Assembly: GCF_039528515.1 (NCBI RefSeq)
Contig: NZ_BAAALT010000003.1
Span: forward strand, 205,671-269,670
Source of the DNA: Luedemannella flava
GTDB taxonomy: Bacteria > Actinomycetota > Actinomycetes > Mycobacteriales > Micromonosporaceae
Reading direction: 5' to 3'
DNA length: 64,000 bases
The notes under the pieces were generated by a model. The model did no database searches. It saw only the letters and a program-made list of their open reading frames with translations, and was not told the origin of the DNA. Numbering within the stretch: the stretch's first letter is position 1; the number at the start of each line of letters is the position of its first letter. Below are positions 31,250 through 40,087 of the stretch, piece by piece. Position numbers and translations under genes: made by a program.

Positions 31250-33309
31250 CCGGCCCAGGAGACCAGGGTGGCTCCGTCCGGGCGGTTCAGGACCACCCGT
31301 AGGTGGCCGTCGGCGTCGAACGCCGCCGCGACAACCGTGCCCGTGCCCGCGCCCGCCAGCGGGCTGAGCGCCCCGGTGCGGGCGTTGAGCAGCACGGGCC
31401 GTTCGCCGGGCGCGGGGCTGGTGACGAGGAAGGCCACCCCGGCGTTGTCCACCGCCAGCCGGGCCGACGCCTGGGTCAGCGTCTCGCCGACGCGCGACGA
31501 GGCGCACCCGGGATCGTCGCAGCCAACCACCGTGGTGGTGGTCACCTCGGCGTCGTCGGTGCCCTCCGGTGCGCTGCGCAGCGTGACGGTCGCGACCGGC
31601 CCGGTGGGCGTGGCCGCCAGGTCGATAACGGGGGACGACTCATTGGACTCGTCCGTCGGCCAGTCGCCGACCTTCGTAAGATCAGGTGTATGCGCGCAGC
31701 CGGCCCGGCATCCGCCGAGCCACAGGGCGTTCGCGCCCCGGTCGAAATAGGCCAGCGCCAGATTGCCGCTGAGCCGGTCGACCGAGAGGTTCACGACGCC
31801 GCCCGCCCAGCGGTCAGGCATCGCGACGTCCAGGACGTCGCGCACCGTGGGCTGTGCACAGTCCAGGCGGGCACAGGTGACCAGGAGCAGCTTGCCGTGC
31901 CGGTCGTCCCTGCCGGGGCCGAGCAGCGCCGCCGCGAAGCCGCCGCCGGGCGTCGCGGCCACCGCCATCGACCAGCTCTCCCACAGCTTGGGCAGCTGGT
32001 ACAGGGTGGTGGCGCCGCCCCACCGGCACATCGACTCCCGCGCGATCCGGCACCAGAAGAAGCGGGCGGCGTTGTGGGGCCCGCCGCGCCGGAGCGCCAA
32101 CAGTGTCCCGTCCGGCATGATGTCGGCCGCGTCGATCGGCGCCTCGATCGAGCAGCTGCTGGCGCCCTCGCCGACGGCGGCCATGGGGCCGCCGTCGATG
32201 CACGGCATGCCCACGATGCCGTCCTCGGCGCAGTGCCGGTCCAGACACAGCACGACCTGCATGTCGTCCGCCGCGGCCGTCGTACCGTCGGCGAGCACCC
32301 GCATCGCCAGCGGCCGCGAGCCGAACCCCACCGCGGGGTGGGCCACCGTCACGTGGTGCGGGTTGGCCGACGCGGCGGCGGCGGTGACGAGCGAGGGCAC
32401 TGCCACCAGTAGGGCGAGCCCGACGGCCCCGAGCCGGCGTGCCAGCGGTCGGGCGGCGGTTGCCGTTTCGGGTGTCTGCTCCTCCGCCGGCGCGGCGGCG
32501 TCCCCGTACGCGGCGGCGTCCCCGTACGCGGCCATGAGCAGCGCCGCCTGCAGGGCGACGGCCGCGACCAGCGTCGCGTGTCCGAGCAGTGACCCGGCCC
32601 CGACCAGCAGGACGTCGTTGCCGACCGGCCCGCTGCCGTCGACGGCGAGACGGTCCGCCGCGACGTTGACCAGCCAGTACGCTGCCGCCGGCAGGGCGGC
32701 GCCGGCGACGAGGAGCATCGTGCCCGTGGATACGACCCGCCCACGCGTCACCGCGACCGCCCGGCGCACCGCCTCGGCAACGCCGTACCCGTCGACGAGG
32801 ATCGCCGGCAGGGCGAGCGCGAGCCGCGCCAGCCCGTACAGGCAGGCGACGCTCGCCGCGAAGAACGCGAGGTGCGCGAGGTCGACGGGGAACGCCCGCG
32901 AGAGCAGGACCGACGCGAACATCCCGGCGACGGTGAGCGCGGCGAGGAGTAGGACCAGTGCCACCCAGGACGCGGCCCGGCTCCCGGCCTCGCGCCAGGC
33001 CGCGCGCAGCGGGGCGCCGGCGAGCACGCGCAGGCCGACCGCGAGTGCCACCGCCCAGCCCAGCGCCACCAGCACCGGTATCCCGAGCCGCCAGGACGCG
33101 CCGTCCGCCGTCGCCGAAACATAGGCGGTGGTCCACGAATCGGCCGTCCCGTCCACCACCGGCCGACCGTTGACGATGGTGACGGGGCCACTGCCCCCGA
33201 ACATGTCGATCAGCGACGTCGTCACCAGTGCGGGTACGAGCGCGAGCGCGCTGCCGGCGACCAGCGCCCGCCAGTGGCGTCGGAGCAGGACGAGCGCCTG
33301 ATCGAGCAT
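31246..33309 (-). CDS. Multi-pass membrane protein with large extracytoplasmic domain
   Basis: 687 residues from ATG 33309 (GTG 33321 is an alternative). The first 310 residues hold about seven hydrophobic segments, with a perfect short peptide duplication AAYGDA-AAYGDA near residue 260. The last 370 residues are hydrophilic, with several Cys pairs (VLCLDRHCAEDG, LWLGGCRAGCAH, VGCDDPGCASS) and repeating strand-like units typical of a beta-propeller outside the cell. I do not recognise a named family. It is monocistronic and convergent with the NADAR remnant. Confidence 0.7.
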   Translation of the reverse strand: MLDQALVLLRRHWRALVAGSALALVPALVTTSLIDMFGGSGPVTIVNGRPVVDGTADSWTTAYVSATADGASWRLGIPVLVALGWAVALAVGLRVLAGAPLRAAWREAGSRAASWVALVLLLAALTVAGMFASVLLSRAFPVDLAHLAFFAASVACLYGLARLALALPAILVDGYGVAEAVRRAVAVTRGRVVSTGTMLLVAGAALPAAAYWLVNVAADRLAVDGSGPVGNDVLLVGAGSLLGHATLVAAVALQAALLMAAYGDAAAYGDAAAPAEEQTPETATAARPLARRLGAVGLALLVAVPSLVTAAAASANPHHVTVAHPAVGFGSRPLAMRVLADGTTAAADDMQVVLCLDRHCAEDGIVGMPCIDGGPMAAVGEGASSCSIEAPIDAADIMPDGTLLALRRGGPHNAARFFWCRIARESMCRWGGATTLYQLPKLWESWSMAVAATPGGGFAAALLGPGRDDRHGKLLLVTCARLDCAQPTVRDVLDVAMPDRWAGGVVNLSVDRLSGNLALAYFDRGANALWLGGCRAGCAHTPDLTKVGDWPTDESNESSPVIDLAATPTGPVATVTLRSAPEGTDDAEVTTTTVVGCDDPGCASSRVGETLTQASARLAVDNAGVAFLVTSPAPGERPVLLNARTGALSPLAGAGTGTVVAAAFDADGHLRVVLNRPDGATLVSWAG

Positions 33310-33550
33310 GGATGCGTGCACGGCGTCACGGTAGCGGCGCGGATCCACCGGCGGGGGGCGGCCCGATTGGTAACAAGTCACAGCGAGGATAGACGGTGAC
33401 GTATCGCCGTTCATGAAACGTACATATGCTGAAAGCAGTTTGTAACGGAAGATCTTCGGCGTTGTCGGACAAGGGCCGCACAATCGATCGAGTTTGAACG
33501 GAACTCGGTTCCGGGTACAGGAGTGATTCGACGACTTAACGGGGGCGCCT

Positions 33551-34777
33551 GTGAACGCCGACCTGGTCCGACCTATCGCCCCCGCCGTGCCACGCGCGCG
33601 GGTGCTTTCGGTTTATGAAGCCTTCTTCGCCGGCGGTGCGCGGGCGCTGCACACCGCCGTCGTCCGGGAGCTGCACACCAGCGGCTCGCACCGGCATTCC
33701 GTGCTCGGCCTCTACCGCGAGGTGCACCGGGAGAGCCTGCGCCAGCGGATGACGTCCGACTCGCGCTACCAGGCACTTCGCGACGCGGGCATCCGTGCGG
33801 TCGCGTTGCGCCGCTCGGCGGCCGACCGCAGCCCGTTCACGGCGGCCGAGATGGTTGTCGCGGCCCGGCACGCGGCCCGCGCCGACGTGGTGCTGTCGCT
33901 GAAGGAGCAGCCGTTGCGGCTGGTCAACCAGGAGGGCTTCCCGGCCCGGCCGCTGGTGGTGTGCCTGCACCGGTCCGACCCGGAGCATCAGGGCGGTGCC
34001 CTGGCCGACCTGCTCGCGGCCATCGCGGCGGGTCGGGTGGCGTCGGTGGTGTGCTGCGCCGAGTCGACCCGCGCCGCCTACCGGGCAGCGGGGGTCCCGG
34101 CGTCGTTGCTCACGGTGATCCCCAACGGGGTGGACCTCGCGCGGTACCGGCCCGTGTCCACCCGGGCGCGCGGACGCCTGCGTAGGTCCCTGGGCCTGCC
34201 GGCGTCGGCGCGCGTCGTCGTCTTCGCGGCGCGGTACGACGGCATGAAGAACGTGCCGCTGTTCCTGGCGGCGGCCCGCGACTTCCTGGCGCGCCACGAG
34301 GACGCGCACGTGCTCATGTGCGGGGCCGGCATGAGCCTGGCCAACACGGGCCTGTGCGTGGACCTCGAGGTGGCCTTCGACGACCGGCCCGACCTGCTGC
34401 GCCGCCTGCACACCCTGGGCGTGCGGGAGGACATGCCGGACGTGTTCGCGGTCGCGGACGTCGTCGCGCTCACCTCGTCGACCGGCGAGGCCGCCCCGCT
34501 GTGCCTCATCGAGGGCATGATGTGCGGCGCGGTGCCGGTGACGACCGACGTGGGCGACTCGGCGGCCATTGTGGCGGGTCACGGGCTGGTGGTCGAGCCG
34601 GACGCGGCGGTCATCAGCGCGGCGTGGGACGAGGCGGTCGCCCGGCGGGCCGAGTGGGCGCCGGCGCTGCTGCGCGACCGGCCCCGGTTCAGTCACACCC
34701 GGATGGCCGCCGCGTACGCCGCGGTGATCGACCGGGTCGGCGACGTGGCGCCGGCGGGTGCCCGGCGGCGGCGCTGA
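33551..34777 (+). CDS. Glycosyltransferase family 4 (GT-B fold)
   Basis: 408 residues from GTG. The GT-B C-terminal domain shows LLTVIPNGVDLARYRPV, VVVFAARYDGMKNVPLFL, and the donor-binding region EAAPLCLIEGMMCGAVPVTT, where the family's E-x7-E is kept as EAAPLCLIE. The N-terminal acceptor domain begins VLSVYEAFFAGGARALH. It should transfer a sugar from an NDP donor in the cytosol; the acceptor cannot be told. A 230-base leader region separates it from the divergent membrane-protein gene, with no clear promoter. Confidence 0.85.
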   Translation: MNADLVRPIAPAVPRARVLSVYEAFFAGGARALHTAVVRELHTSGSHRHSVLGLYREVHRESLRQRMTSDSRYQALRDAGIRAVALRRSAADRSPFTAAEMVVAARHAARADVVLSLKEQPLRLVNQEGFPARPLVVCLHRSDPEHQGGALADLLAAIAAGRVASVVCCAESTRAAYRAAGVPASLLTVIPNGVDLARYRPVSTRARGRLRRSLGLPASARVVVFAARYDGMKNVPLFLAAARDFLARHEDAHVLMCGAGMSLANTGLCVDLEVAFDDRPDLLRRLHTLGVREDMPDVFAVADVVALTSSTGEAAPLCLIEGMMCGAVPVTTDVGDSAAIVAGHGLVVEPDAAVISAAWDEAVARRAEWAPALLRDRPRFSHTRMAAAYAAVIDRVGDVAPAGARRRR

Positions 34778-34780
34778 CGG

Positions 34781-35785
34781 TCAGGACCTGCGCGGCTCGC
34801 TGGCCGGGCGGCCCAGGCAGCGCGGGTCCGGGGTGCTCGGCGGGCGCGACGGGGCGATCCACTCCAGGGCGGTCTGCTCGACCGGCCAGCCGTGCACCGC
34901 GACCACGCTGGCCGGGGCCACCTCCGGATCGGGACACAGCGTGCGCGAGCGCACGTCCGCGTTCGGCACGAACCGTGTCGTACCGTCGGCGGCCAGCATG
35001 GTGGTCATCTGGTCGTCGATGGTCACGATCGAACCGAGCAGGATGTCCGGGGAGTCGACCAGCTCGATCGCCGTGTTGGGCAGCACCGGCACCCGCAGGA
35101 AGATGGCGCCGACGAGCACCGGGCCGCACACCGCCGCGACCGTGGCGGGCCAGTGCGTGACCAGCCGCGCGAACCGTGCCGGCACCGGCCCGGTGAGCAG
35201 CGGCGTGAGCGCCGGCGGCACGACGAGCAGGAACGCCGTGGCGAACTCGCCGGCCCGCACCGACGCGATGATCGCGCCGGCCAGCCAGGCATACGCGACA
35301 CCGGCCACGACGATGGGGACAATCACGCAGTACGTCCGGACGATCCGTGGCTCGTCGCGGTGGCGTACCCGCATGGTCAATCCGAGGATCGCCACGGCGA
35401 GCATCAACAGCGTCGGCAGGAACCGCATCTGCCAGGTCAGGGCGGCCAACGCGACGATGATCACCACGACCCAGTCGGGGATGCGGTGGCTGGCGCGGGC
35501 GAGCCACGACCGGCGGGTCTCCGCGCTCCGGTCGCTGACGCGCAGCAGCAGGCCCATGGCCCGCACGACGAGCACCACGACCGGCAGCACCCACACCAAC
35601 GTGATCAGCAGCGCGCTGACCAGCCCCAACGGGTTGACGTACTGGACGAGCAGCAGCATCGTCGGCAGGTCCTGGCGGCTCAGGTACCACAGCCGCAGGA
35701 CGAGCAGGAGCAGTGGGAACGCCGGCAGCAGCGTGAGCAGCCACTGCCGGTCGCGGGCCGTCGGGGCCGGTTGGTCGGTCGCCAT
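34781..35785 (-). CDS. Conserved membrane protein of unknown function
   Basis: 334 residues with about seven membrane helices (WLLTLLPAFPLLLLVLRLWY, LVSALLITLVWVLPVVVLVV, VVVIIVALAALTWQMRFLPT and others), and a C-terminal extracytoplasmic part of about 110 residues (IDDQMTTMLAADGTTRFVPN). The ATG shares one base with the stop of the solute-binding protein upstream (TGATG), so the two are co-translated and probably act together. I do not recognise a family. Confidence 0.7.
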   Translation of the reverse strand: MATDQPAPTARDRQWLLTLLPAFPLLLLVLRLWYLSRQDLPTMLLLVQYVNPLGLVSALLITLVWVLPVVVLVVRAMGLLLRVSDRSAETRRSWLARASHRIPDWVVVIIVALAALTWQMRFLPTLLMLAVAILGLTMRVRHRDEPRIVRTYCVIVPIVVAGVAYAWLAGAIIASVRAGEFATAFLLVVPPALTPLLTGPVPARFARLVTHWPATVAAVCGPVLVGAIFLRVPVLPNTAIELVDSPDILLGSIVTIDDQMTTMLAADGTTRFVPNADVRSRTLCPDPEVAPASVVAVHGWPVEQTALEWIAPSRPPSTPDPRCLGRPASEPRRS

Positions 35786-36807
35786 CACCGGTCCAACGGG
35801 GCGGCCCCCACGACGGTCGCGGCGCCGACCCGCTCCCAGGGCCACTGCCGGATGCGTACGTGCGGTATGTCCTCGGGCTGGTGGTCGATCGCGACCTGCT
35901 GCGGCAGGTTGGCCGCCTGCTCGCCGCGCAGGTAGCGGTCGAACGCCTCCTCCCACCGCTGGTCGCGCGGGTCGTGCAGGGAGTTGTAGAGCGACAGGTT
36001 CACGAGCGTCCGCAGAGCCTCGTTGCCGCCGGTGTTGACGCCCCACCGCTCCTCGGCGTCGAGGCCGATGTCGTGGGCCTTGAGCTGCTTGCGGTGCGCG
36101 ACGACGAATCCGGCCAGGATGGCGGCGTCGGTGGTGACCGCGTCGTAGGCGCCCTTGAGCAGCCCGTCGACGCATTCGCTGATCCGGTTCTTGCCGGTGA
36201 TCACGGCGCCGGCGCGGCTCACCGCGGTCTCCGATGTGGACGTCGCGAGCGTGCAGACGGTCTTGCCGCGCAGGTCCTCCAGCGAGTCGACCGGGCTGTG
36301 GCCGACCCGCGTCACGACGGACTGCTCGGTGCGCAGGTACGGCGCGGAGAAGCTCACCGACGGCAGTTCCTCGCGGGCCCTGGTGATGCTGTAGCTGGCG
36401 ATGACGAGGTCCACGTCGACGAAGTGGTCGCCCTCGCGGGCCTGCATCTTCGGCCGGTCCTCGGTCTCGATCGGCAGGAACCGCACCTGGTCGCGCTGGA
36501 ACCCGAGGTCCGCGGCGACCATGTGGGCGATGTCGATGTCGAAGCCGGAGAACTGGCCCGTGACCGGGTCGCGCAGGCTGATGCCGGGGGTGTCGTCCTT
36601 CACCCCGATGATCAGTTCGCGTTTGCCGGTGAGGCCCGCGTCCTCCAGCAGCGCCTGCCGCGATGGCGGGCCCTTCATGACGATGAAAGCGACCACGGCG
36701 ACGGCAGGCAGCAGCAGCGCCAGCCCCACGGCGACCAGTCGGGCCACGCGCAGCCGCGCGTCCCGGCGCGGCGGATCGGGCTGCTCGGTCGCGTCAGGCC
36801 CGCTCAC
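35785..36807 (-). CDS. Membrane-anchored family 3 solute-binding protein (amino-acid type)
   Basis: 340 residues from GTG. A cytosolic stub and one membrane anchor (VARLVAVGLALLLPAVAVVA) replace the usual lipobox, followed by a two-lobed SBP_bac_3 domain: LIIGVKDDTPGISLRDPVTG, GFDIDIAHMVAADLGF, VDLVIASYSITRAREE. No permease or ATPase is nearby; the partner is the membrane protein overlapping its stop. This resembles GlnH-type binding proteins used for sensing rather than uptake, as at 62397. Confidence 0.8.
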   Translation of the reverse strand: MSGPDATEQPDPPRRDARLRVARLVAVGLALLLPAVAVVAFIVMKGPPSRQALLEDAGLTGKRELIIGVKDDTPGISLRDPVTGQFSGFDIDIAHMVAADLGFQRDQVRFLPIETEDRPKMQAREGDHFVDVDLVIASYSITRAREELPSVSFSAPYLRTEQSVVTRVGHSPVDSLEDLRGKTVCTLATSTSETAVSRAGAVITGKNRISECVDGLLKGAYDAVTTDAAILAGFVVAHRKQLKAHDIGLDAEERWGVNTGGNEALRTLVNLSLYNSLHDPRDQRWEEAFDRYLRGEQAANLPQQVAIDHQPEDIPHVRIRQWPWERVGAATVVGAAPLDR

Positions 36808-36918
36808 CCGGCTCCCCAAACATTCGGCCGTCACACTACGGCCGCCATCGTACGGGAGCGGGTGGCGCGACAGTCCACATCGGGGGATGGCGACTTGCGG
36901 TCGCGGAGAGATAGCGGC

Positions 36919-36946
36919 ACTATCTACTACAGATAGTTTCACTATC
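36919..36946. promoter_or_regulatory. Overlapping palindromic operator in an AT-rich patch
   Basis: ACTATCT-ACTAC-AGATAGT (36919-36937) is a perfect 7-bp inverted repeat, and GATAGT-TTC-ACTATC (36932-36946) is a second, overlapping it. The patch is AT-rich compared with its surroundings and lies 20-50 bases upstream of the membrane-protein start, the place expected for a TetR- or MarR-like repressor site. Confidence 0.6.
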
Positions 36947-36966
36947 CGTTCTGAGGAGTCGTGATC

Positions 36967-37932
36967 ATGTCCGCACCGACTAGCCCGGCGCGTGGGCCCT
37001 TGGCCCGCGCGTGGGCGAGCAACAAGCCGCTGACCTTCCTGGGGGTCGCGATGATCGCGACCCTGGTGGCAGCCGTGGTCGGCCTCGTCCTCGACCCGCG
37101 GGTGATCACCGGCGCGCCGGCGTGGCTGAAGCCGGCCAAGTTCGCGATCTCGGTCGCGCTGTACAGCTTCACGCTGGTGTGGCTGCTGTCGTTCCTGCCC
37201 GGCCGCCGGCGCCTGGTCGGAGTGGTGTCGTGGATGGTCACCATCGCGCTGGTCGTCGAGATGGTGCTCATCATCTACGCCGTCATCGCCGGCACGGCCA
37301 GCCACTTCAACACGTCGACCCCGGCCGCCGCGGCGATCTTCTCCGTCATGGGAACGGCCATCGTGGTCGTCTGGGTGGCCACCCTGATCCTCGGCATCGC
37401 GCTGCTGCGGCACCGGCACTCCGATCGGGCGTTCCTGTGGTCCCTGCGGCTCGGCGTGCTGATCGGGATGATCGGGATGGCGCTGGCCTTCCTGATGACC
37501 TCGCCGACGTCCGACCAGCTCGCCCGGGCCCGGGCCGGCCACGGCCTGCCGACGACCGGAGCGCACAGCGTCGGCGTGGCGGACGGCGGCCCGGGTCTGC
37601 CGATCGTCGGCTGGAGCACGGTCGGCGGCGACCTGCGCGTCGCCCACTTCTTCGGGCTGCACGCGCTGCAACTGCTCCCGCTGGTGGGCTTCGCCATCGC
37701 GCGGTGGGCCCCGGCGTCGTGGCGGGCGGGGCACCGGTTCGCTCTGGTGTGGACGGTCGGCCTCGGGTACCTCGGGTTCGTGCTGTTGACCGCCTGGCAG
37801 GCCCTGCGGGGGCAGCCGTTCGCGGAGCCTGACGTGGTTACCCTCAGCGCGGTGGGTGCCATCGTCGGTGCTGTTGTTGTCGCGGTCGCCGCGGTGGCGG
37901 TGTCCGCCCGTCGACGGGAGGTGGCGGTATGA
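36967..37932 (+). CDS. Conserved membrane protein of unknown function
   Basis: 321 residues; ATG at 36967 lies 8 bases after GAGGAG, better spaced than the GTG at 36961. About seven to eight membrane helices (FLGVAMIATLVAAVVGLVLD, TIALVVEMVLIIYAVIAGTA, VVVWVATLILGIALL, FFGLHALQLLPLVGFAIARW, LGYLGFVLLTAWQALRG). The C-terminus SARRREVAV matches the end of the micro-ORF that follows. It is the first gene of a run with the micro-ORF and an ABA4-like protein, under the palindromic operator. Confidence 0.75.
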   Translation: MSAPTSPARGPLARAWASNKPLTFLGVAMIATLVAAVVGLVLDPRVITGAPAWLKPAKFAISVALYSFTLVWLLSFLPGRRRLVGVVSWMVTIALVVEMVLIIYAVIAGTASHFNTSTPAAAAIFSVMGTAIVVVWVATLILGIALLRHRHSDRAFLWSLRLGVLIGMIGMALAFLMTSPTSDQLARARAGHGLPTTGAHSVGVADGGPGLPIVGWSTVGGDLRVAHFFGLHALQLLPLVGFAIARWAPASWRAGHRFALVWTVGLGYLGFVLLTAWQALRGQPFAEPDVVTLSAVGAIVGAVVVAVAAVAVSARRREVAV

Positions 37933-38006
37933 CCGAGCGCAGCGAGGGCATCATCAAGCTCAGCAGTAGTCATGGCGACGCCGACCGGAGGGAGGTGGCG
38001 GCATGA
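37929..38006 (+). CDS. 25-residue bridging micro-ORF, instance 2
   Basis: ATG overlaps the upstream stop (37929-37932) and TGA overlaps the ABA4-like start (38003-38006). The peptide begins MTERSEGIIK and ends ADRREVAA, closely parallel to instance 1 at 14634. GGGAGGTGG just before the stop is the ribosome-binding site for the next gene, and the same GGGAGGTGG also precedes this micro-ORF's own ATG. The unit appears to be an inserted sequence that preserves coupling. Confidence 0.5.
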   Translation: MTERSEGIIKLSSSHGDADRREVAA

Positions 38007-38458
38007 CCTGGGAGCAGCTGTTCGCACTGACCGCGTTGCCGGTAGCCCCGCTGTGGTTTCTCATGATCGTGGCACCGACCTGGTCGTGGACGAGGCGCAT
38101 CGTCGCCTCGCCGTGGAGTTTCGTGCCGCTGGCGCTGGTCTACGCCGTCCTGGTGGTGCCCCGGCTGGGCGACATCCTGCCGGTCGTCACCCGACCCGAG
38201 CTCGCCGAGGTGGGCGCCCTGCTGGCGACGCCGGCCGGCGCGACCATCGCGTGGGTGCACTTCCTCGTGTTCGACGCCTTCACCGGCCGCTGGATCTACC
38301 TGGACAGTCGCGACCGTAAGCTGCAGCCACTGCTCATGGCCCCGATTCTCGTCCTGGTGATCCTGCTGGGCCCGCTCGGTTTCCTGATCTATCTGCTGGC
38401 CCGGCTGGCGGGTGGAAACCGTGAGTCCTCAGAGTCCGGTCAACAACGCGATAGCTGA
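38003..38458 (+). CDS. ABA4-like (DUF4281) membrane protein
   Basis: 151 residues with four membrane helices. The segment WVHFLVFDAFTGRWIYLDS is the hallmark of the ABA4-like family, named from a plant protein in neoxanthin synthesis; the role in bacteria is unknown. It shares an operon with the larger membrane protein upstream and stops 14 bases before the convergent methyltransferase fusion gene. Confidence 0.8.
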   Translation: MTWEQLFALTALPVAPLWFLMIVAPTWSWTRRIVASPWSFVPLALVYAVLVVPRLGDILPVVTRPELAEVGALLATPAGATIAWVHFLVFDAFTGRWIYLDSRDRKLQPLLMAPILVLVILLGPLGFLIYLLARLAGGNRESSESGQQRDS

Positions 38459-38472
38459 CCTCCGGCTGGGCC

Positions 38473-39978
38473 TCAGGTGTTGCGCGGGCGGCGCGCGATC
38501 AGCAGCACGTGGGTGGCCGGCCAGTCCAACGGCCGGCCGTCTGCGTGCGTCACCGACGCCACCGGCGCGACGCGGTTGTCGATGATCCAGTCGTTGCGCC
38601 ACGCGTACGACGCGGGGTCGAGGTCGAAGCCGACGTCCGTGAGCAACGCCTTCCAGTCGGCGAACTCGAGCCCGCAGAACTGCTCCTCCCGCTCGGACAA
38701 CCAGTTGTGCGGGTAGTCCTTGTGGGTGAGGAACTCCATGGCGTCGCCCAGGCCGATCGTCACCGCCTCGCCGGTCGGCTCGTAGGCCAGCGGAAAGGCG
38801 AAGTCCACGGCGAACTGGTCGAGGCGGGCGCGGGTCGACAGCCCGGCGACATACTCCCCGGCCTCGGCGGCCGGCAGCTGGCCGAGGTCGCGGCGGGCGG
38901 TCGGCGGGTTGACCCCGTCGGAGTCGTCCAGCGTCAGCAGGACCCGCCGGTCGCGTCCGTCCGGGCCGCAGACGTCGCTGTTGATCCAGACGCCGCCGGG
39001 CACGGTCTGGTCGTAGATCGCCTGGACGAAGCGGCGCAGCGACTCCCACCGCTCCCCGTAGGACCAGATCTCGTGGGTCAGCGCGAACGTGAGAGTCGTG
39101 TCGACCGACCGGGGCGGGAACACCGCGCCGCCGAGCACGTTGCGCCGGTAGAAGTACACATTGGGATTGGCGAAGACGCCCTGCGCCTTCTTGTGCACGC
39201 ACTCCTCGTACAGGTGGCGGGCGATCTCCACGCCGATCAGGTCGCTCTCGCGCAGCGCGGGCTCGCGGTCGGCCAACTCGAGCACGGCCCCGGCCCCACA
39301 CCCGATGTCCACGATCCGCCCCGGCCGAACATACGGGCGCACCAGGTCCCACTTGCGGGCCGCGCCGGCCGCGAACGCCTCGATGTACGTGCGGTAGTCG
39401 CGGGTCGCGGTCAGGCCGCCCTCGTCGCCGACCACCGGGTCGTTCACGACGGCGCGGACGGTCTCGGTCAGCTGGTACCGCTCGAAGACGTCCAGCGTCG
39501 CGGGGTGCGCGAGGTCGCGCCAGGTCTCGTCGCCGGCGGCCAGGCGTAGCAGCACATCCCAGGGTCGCTCCGCCTTGACGTCGTTCGCCGGGTCGGCTTC
39601 GACCTCGGCTATCCGGAACCCCAGCTCGGCGTAGAGGGCGGCGACCTCGGGCGTGGAGCACGCCACGACCGTGTCGGCGGGCGTCAGGTCGAGCCCGGTC
39701 GCCACGGCGATGCTCTTGAGCGTGACCTCGGCGAACCGGTCGGTCGGCGCGGTGTCGAAGATCGGCACGACCACCGAGCGCAGCCCGACCAGCAGGCTGA
39801 ACCGCTCGATCGCCGCCTCGCGCCGGTGGTAGGGCACCGGGTTGCGCCGGGTGTTCCCGTGGTTGGCGGAGGTGACCGCCCAGACGACGGTCGTGTCGTC
39901 GCCGGCCAGCCGGCCCAGGTAGTCGGCCTGGAAGCGGGTCAGCAGGTGATGGCGACCGGGAAGGAGCAGGTATGTCAT
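38473..39978 (-). CDS. NMNAT-like nucleotidyltransferase domain fused to SAM methyltransferase
   Basis: 501 residues from ATG 39978. Residues 1-170 resemble the NadM/NMNAT nucleotidyltransferase fold: TRFQADYLGRL stands where GRFQPFHLGHL is usual, and TSANHGNTRRNPVPYHRREA matches the GSAQ-SHT--NPFTAGER block. The HxGH histidines are replaced by Tyr and Arg, so catalysis is doubtful. From about residue 210 a class I methyltransferase follows (RIVDIGCGAGAVLEL, VDTTLTFALTHEIWS). The substrate is unknown; the nucleotidyltransferase domain may serve for binding. Confidence 0.7.
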   Translation of the reverse strand: MTYLLLPGRHHLLTRFQADYLGRLAGDDTTVVWAVTSANHGNTRRNPVPYHRREAAIERFSLLVGLRSVVVPIFDTAPTDRFAEVTLKSIAVATGLDLTPADTVVACSTPEVAALYAELGFRIAEVEADPANDVKAERPWDVLLRLAAGDETWRDLAHPATLDVFERYQLTETVRAVVNDPVVGDEGGLTATRDYRTYIEAFAAGAARKWDLVRPYVRPGRIVDIGCGAGAVLELADREPALRESDLIGVEIARHLYEECVHKKAQGVFANPNVYFYRRNVLGGAVFPPRSVDTTLTFALTHEIWSYGERWESLRRFVQAIYDQTVPGGVWINSDVCGPDGRDRRVLLTLDDSDGVNPPTARRDLGQLPAAEAGEYVAGLSTRARLDQFAVDFAFPLAYEPTGEAVTIGLGDAMEFLTHKDYPHNWLSEREEQFCGLEFADWKALLTDVGFDLDPASYAWRNDWIIDNRVAPVASVTHADGRPLDWPATHVLLIARRPRNT

Positions 39979-40087
39979 CGCGGACCTTGATACCACGCCC
40001 ACCTCCGGGGCGGGTTGTCCGACGGCGGGCCGTCACGCCATGCTGAACGGGGCATCGCTGTACGTGACGTGGAACGGGGTGGTCGGA

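Noticed and set aside
33322..33550. GGAAC-n3-GTTCC palindrome near 33510 as an ECF sigma promoter or operator
   Set aside because: The arms are short and no properly spaced second element is present; not strong enough to call.
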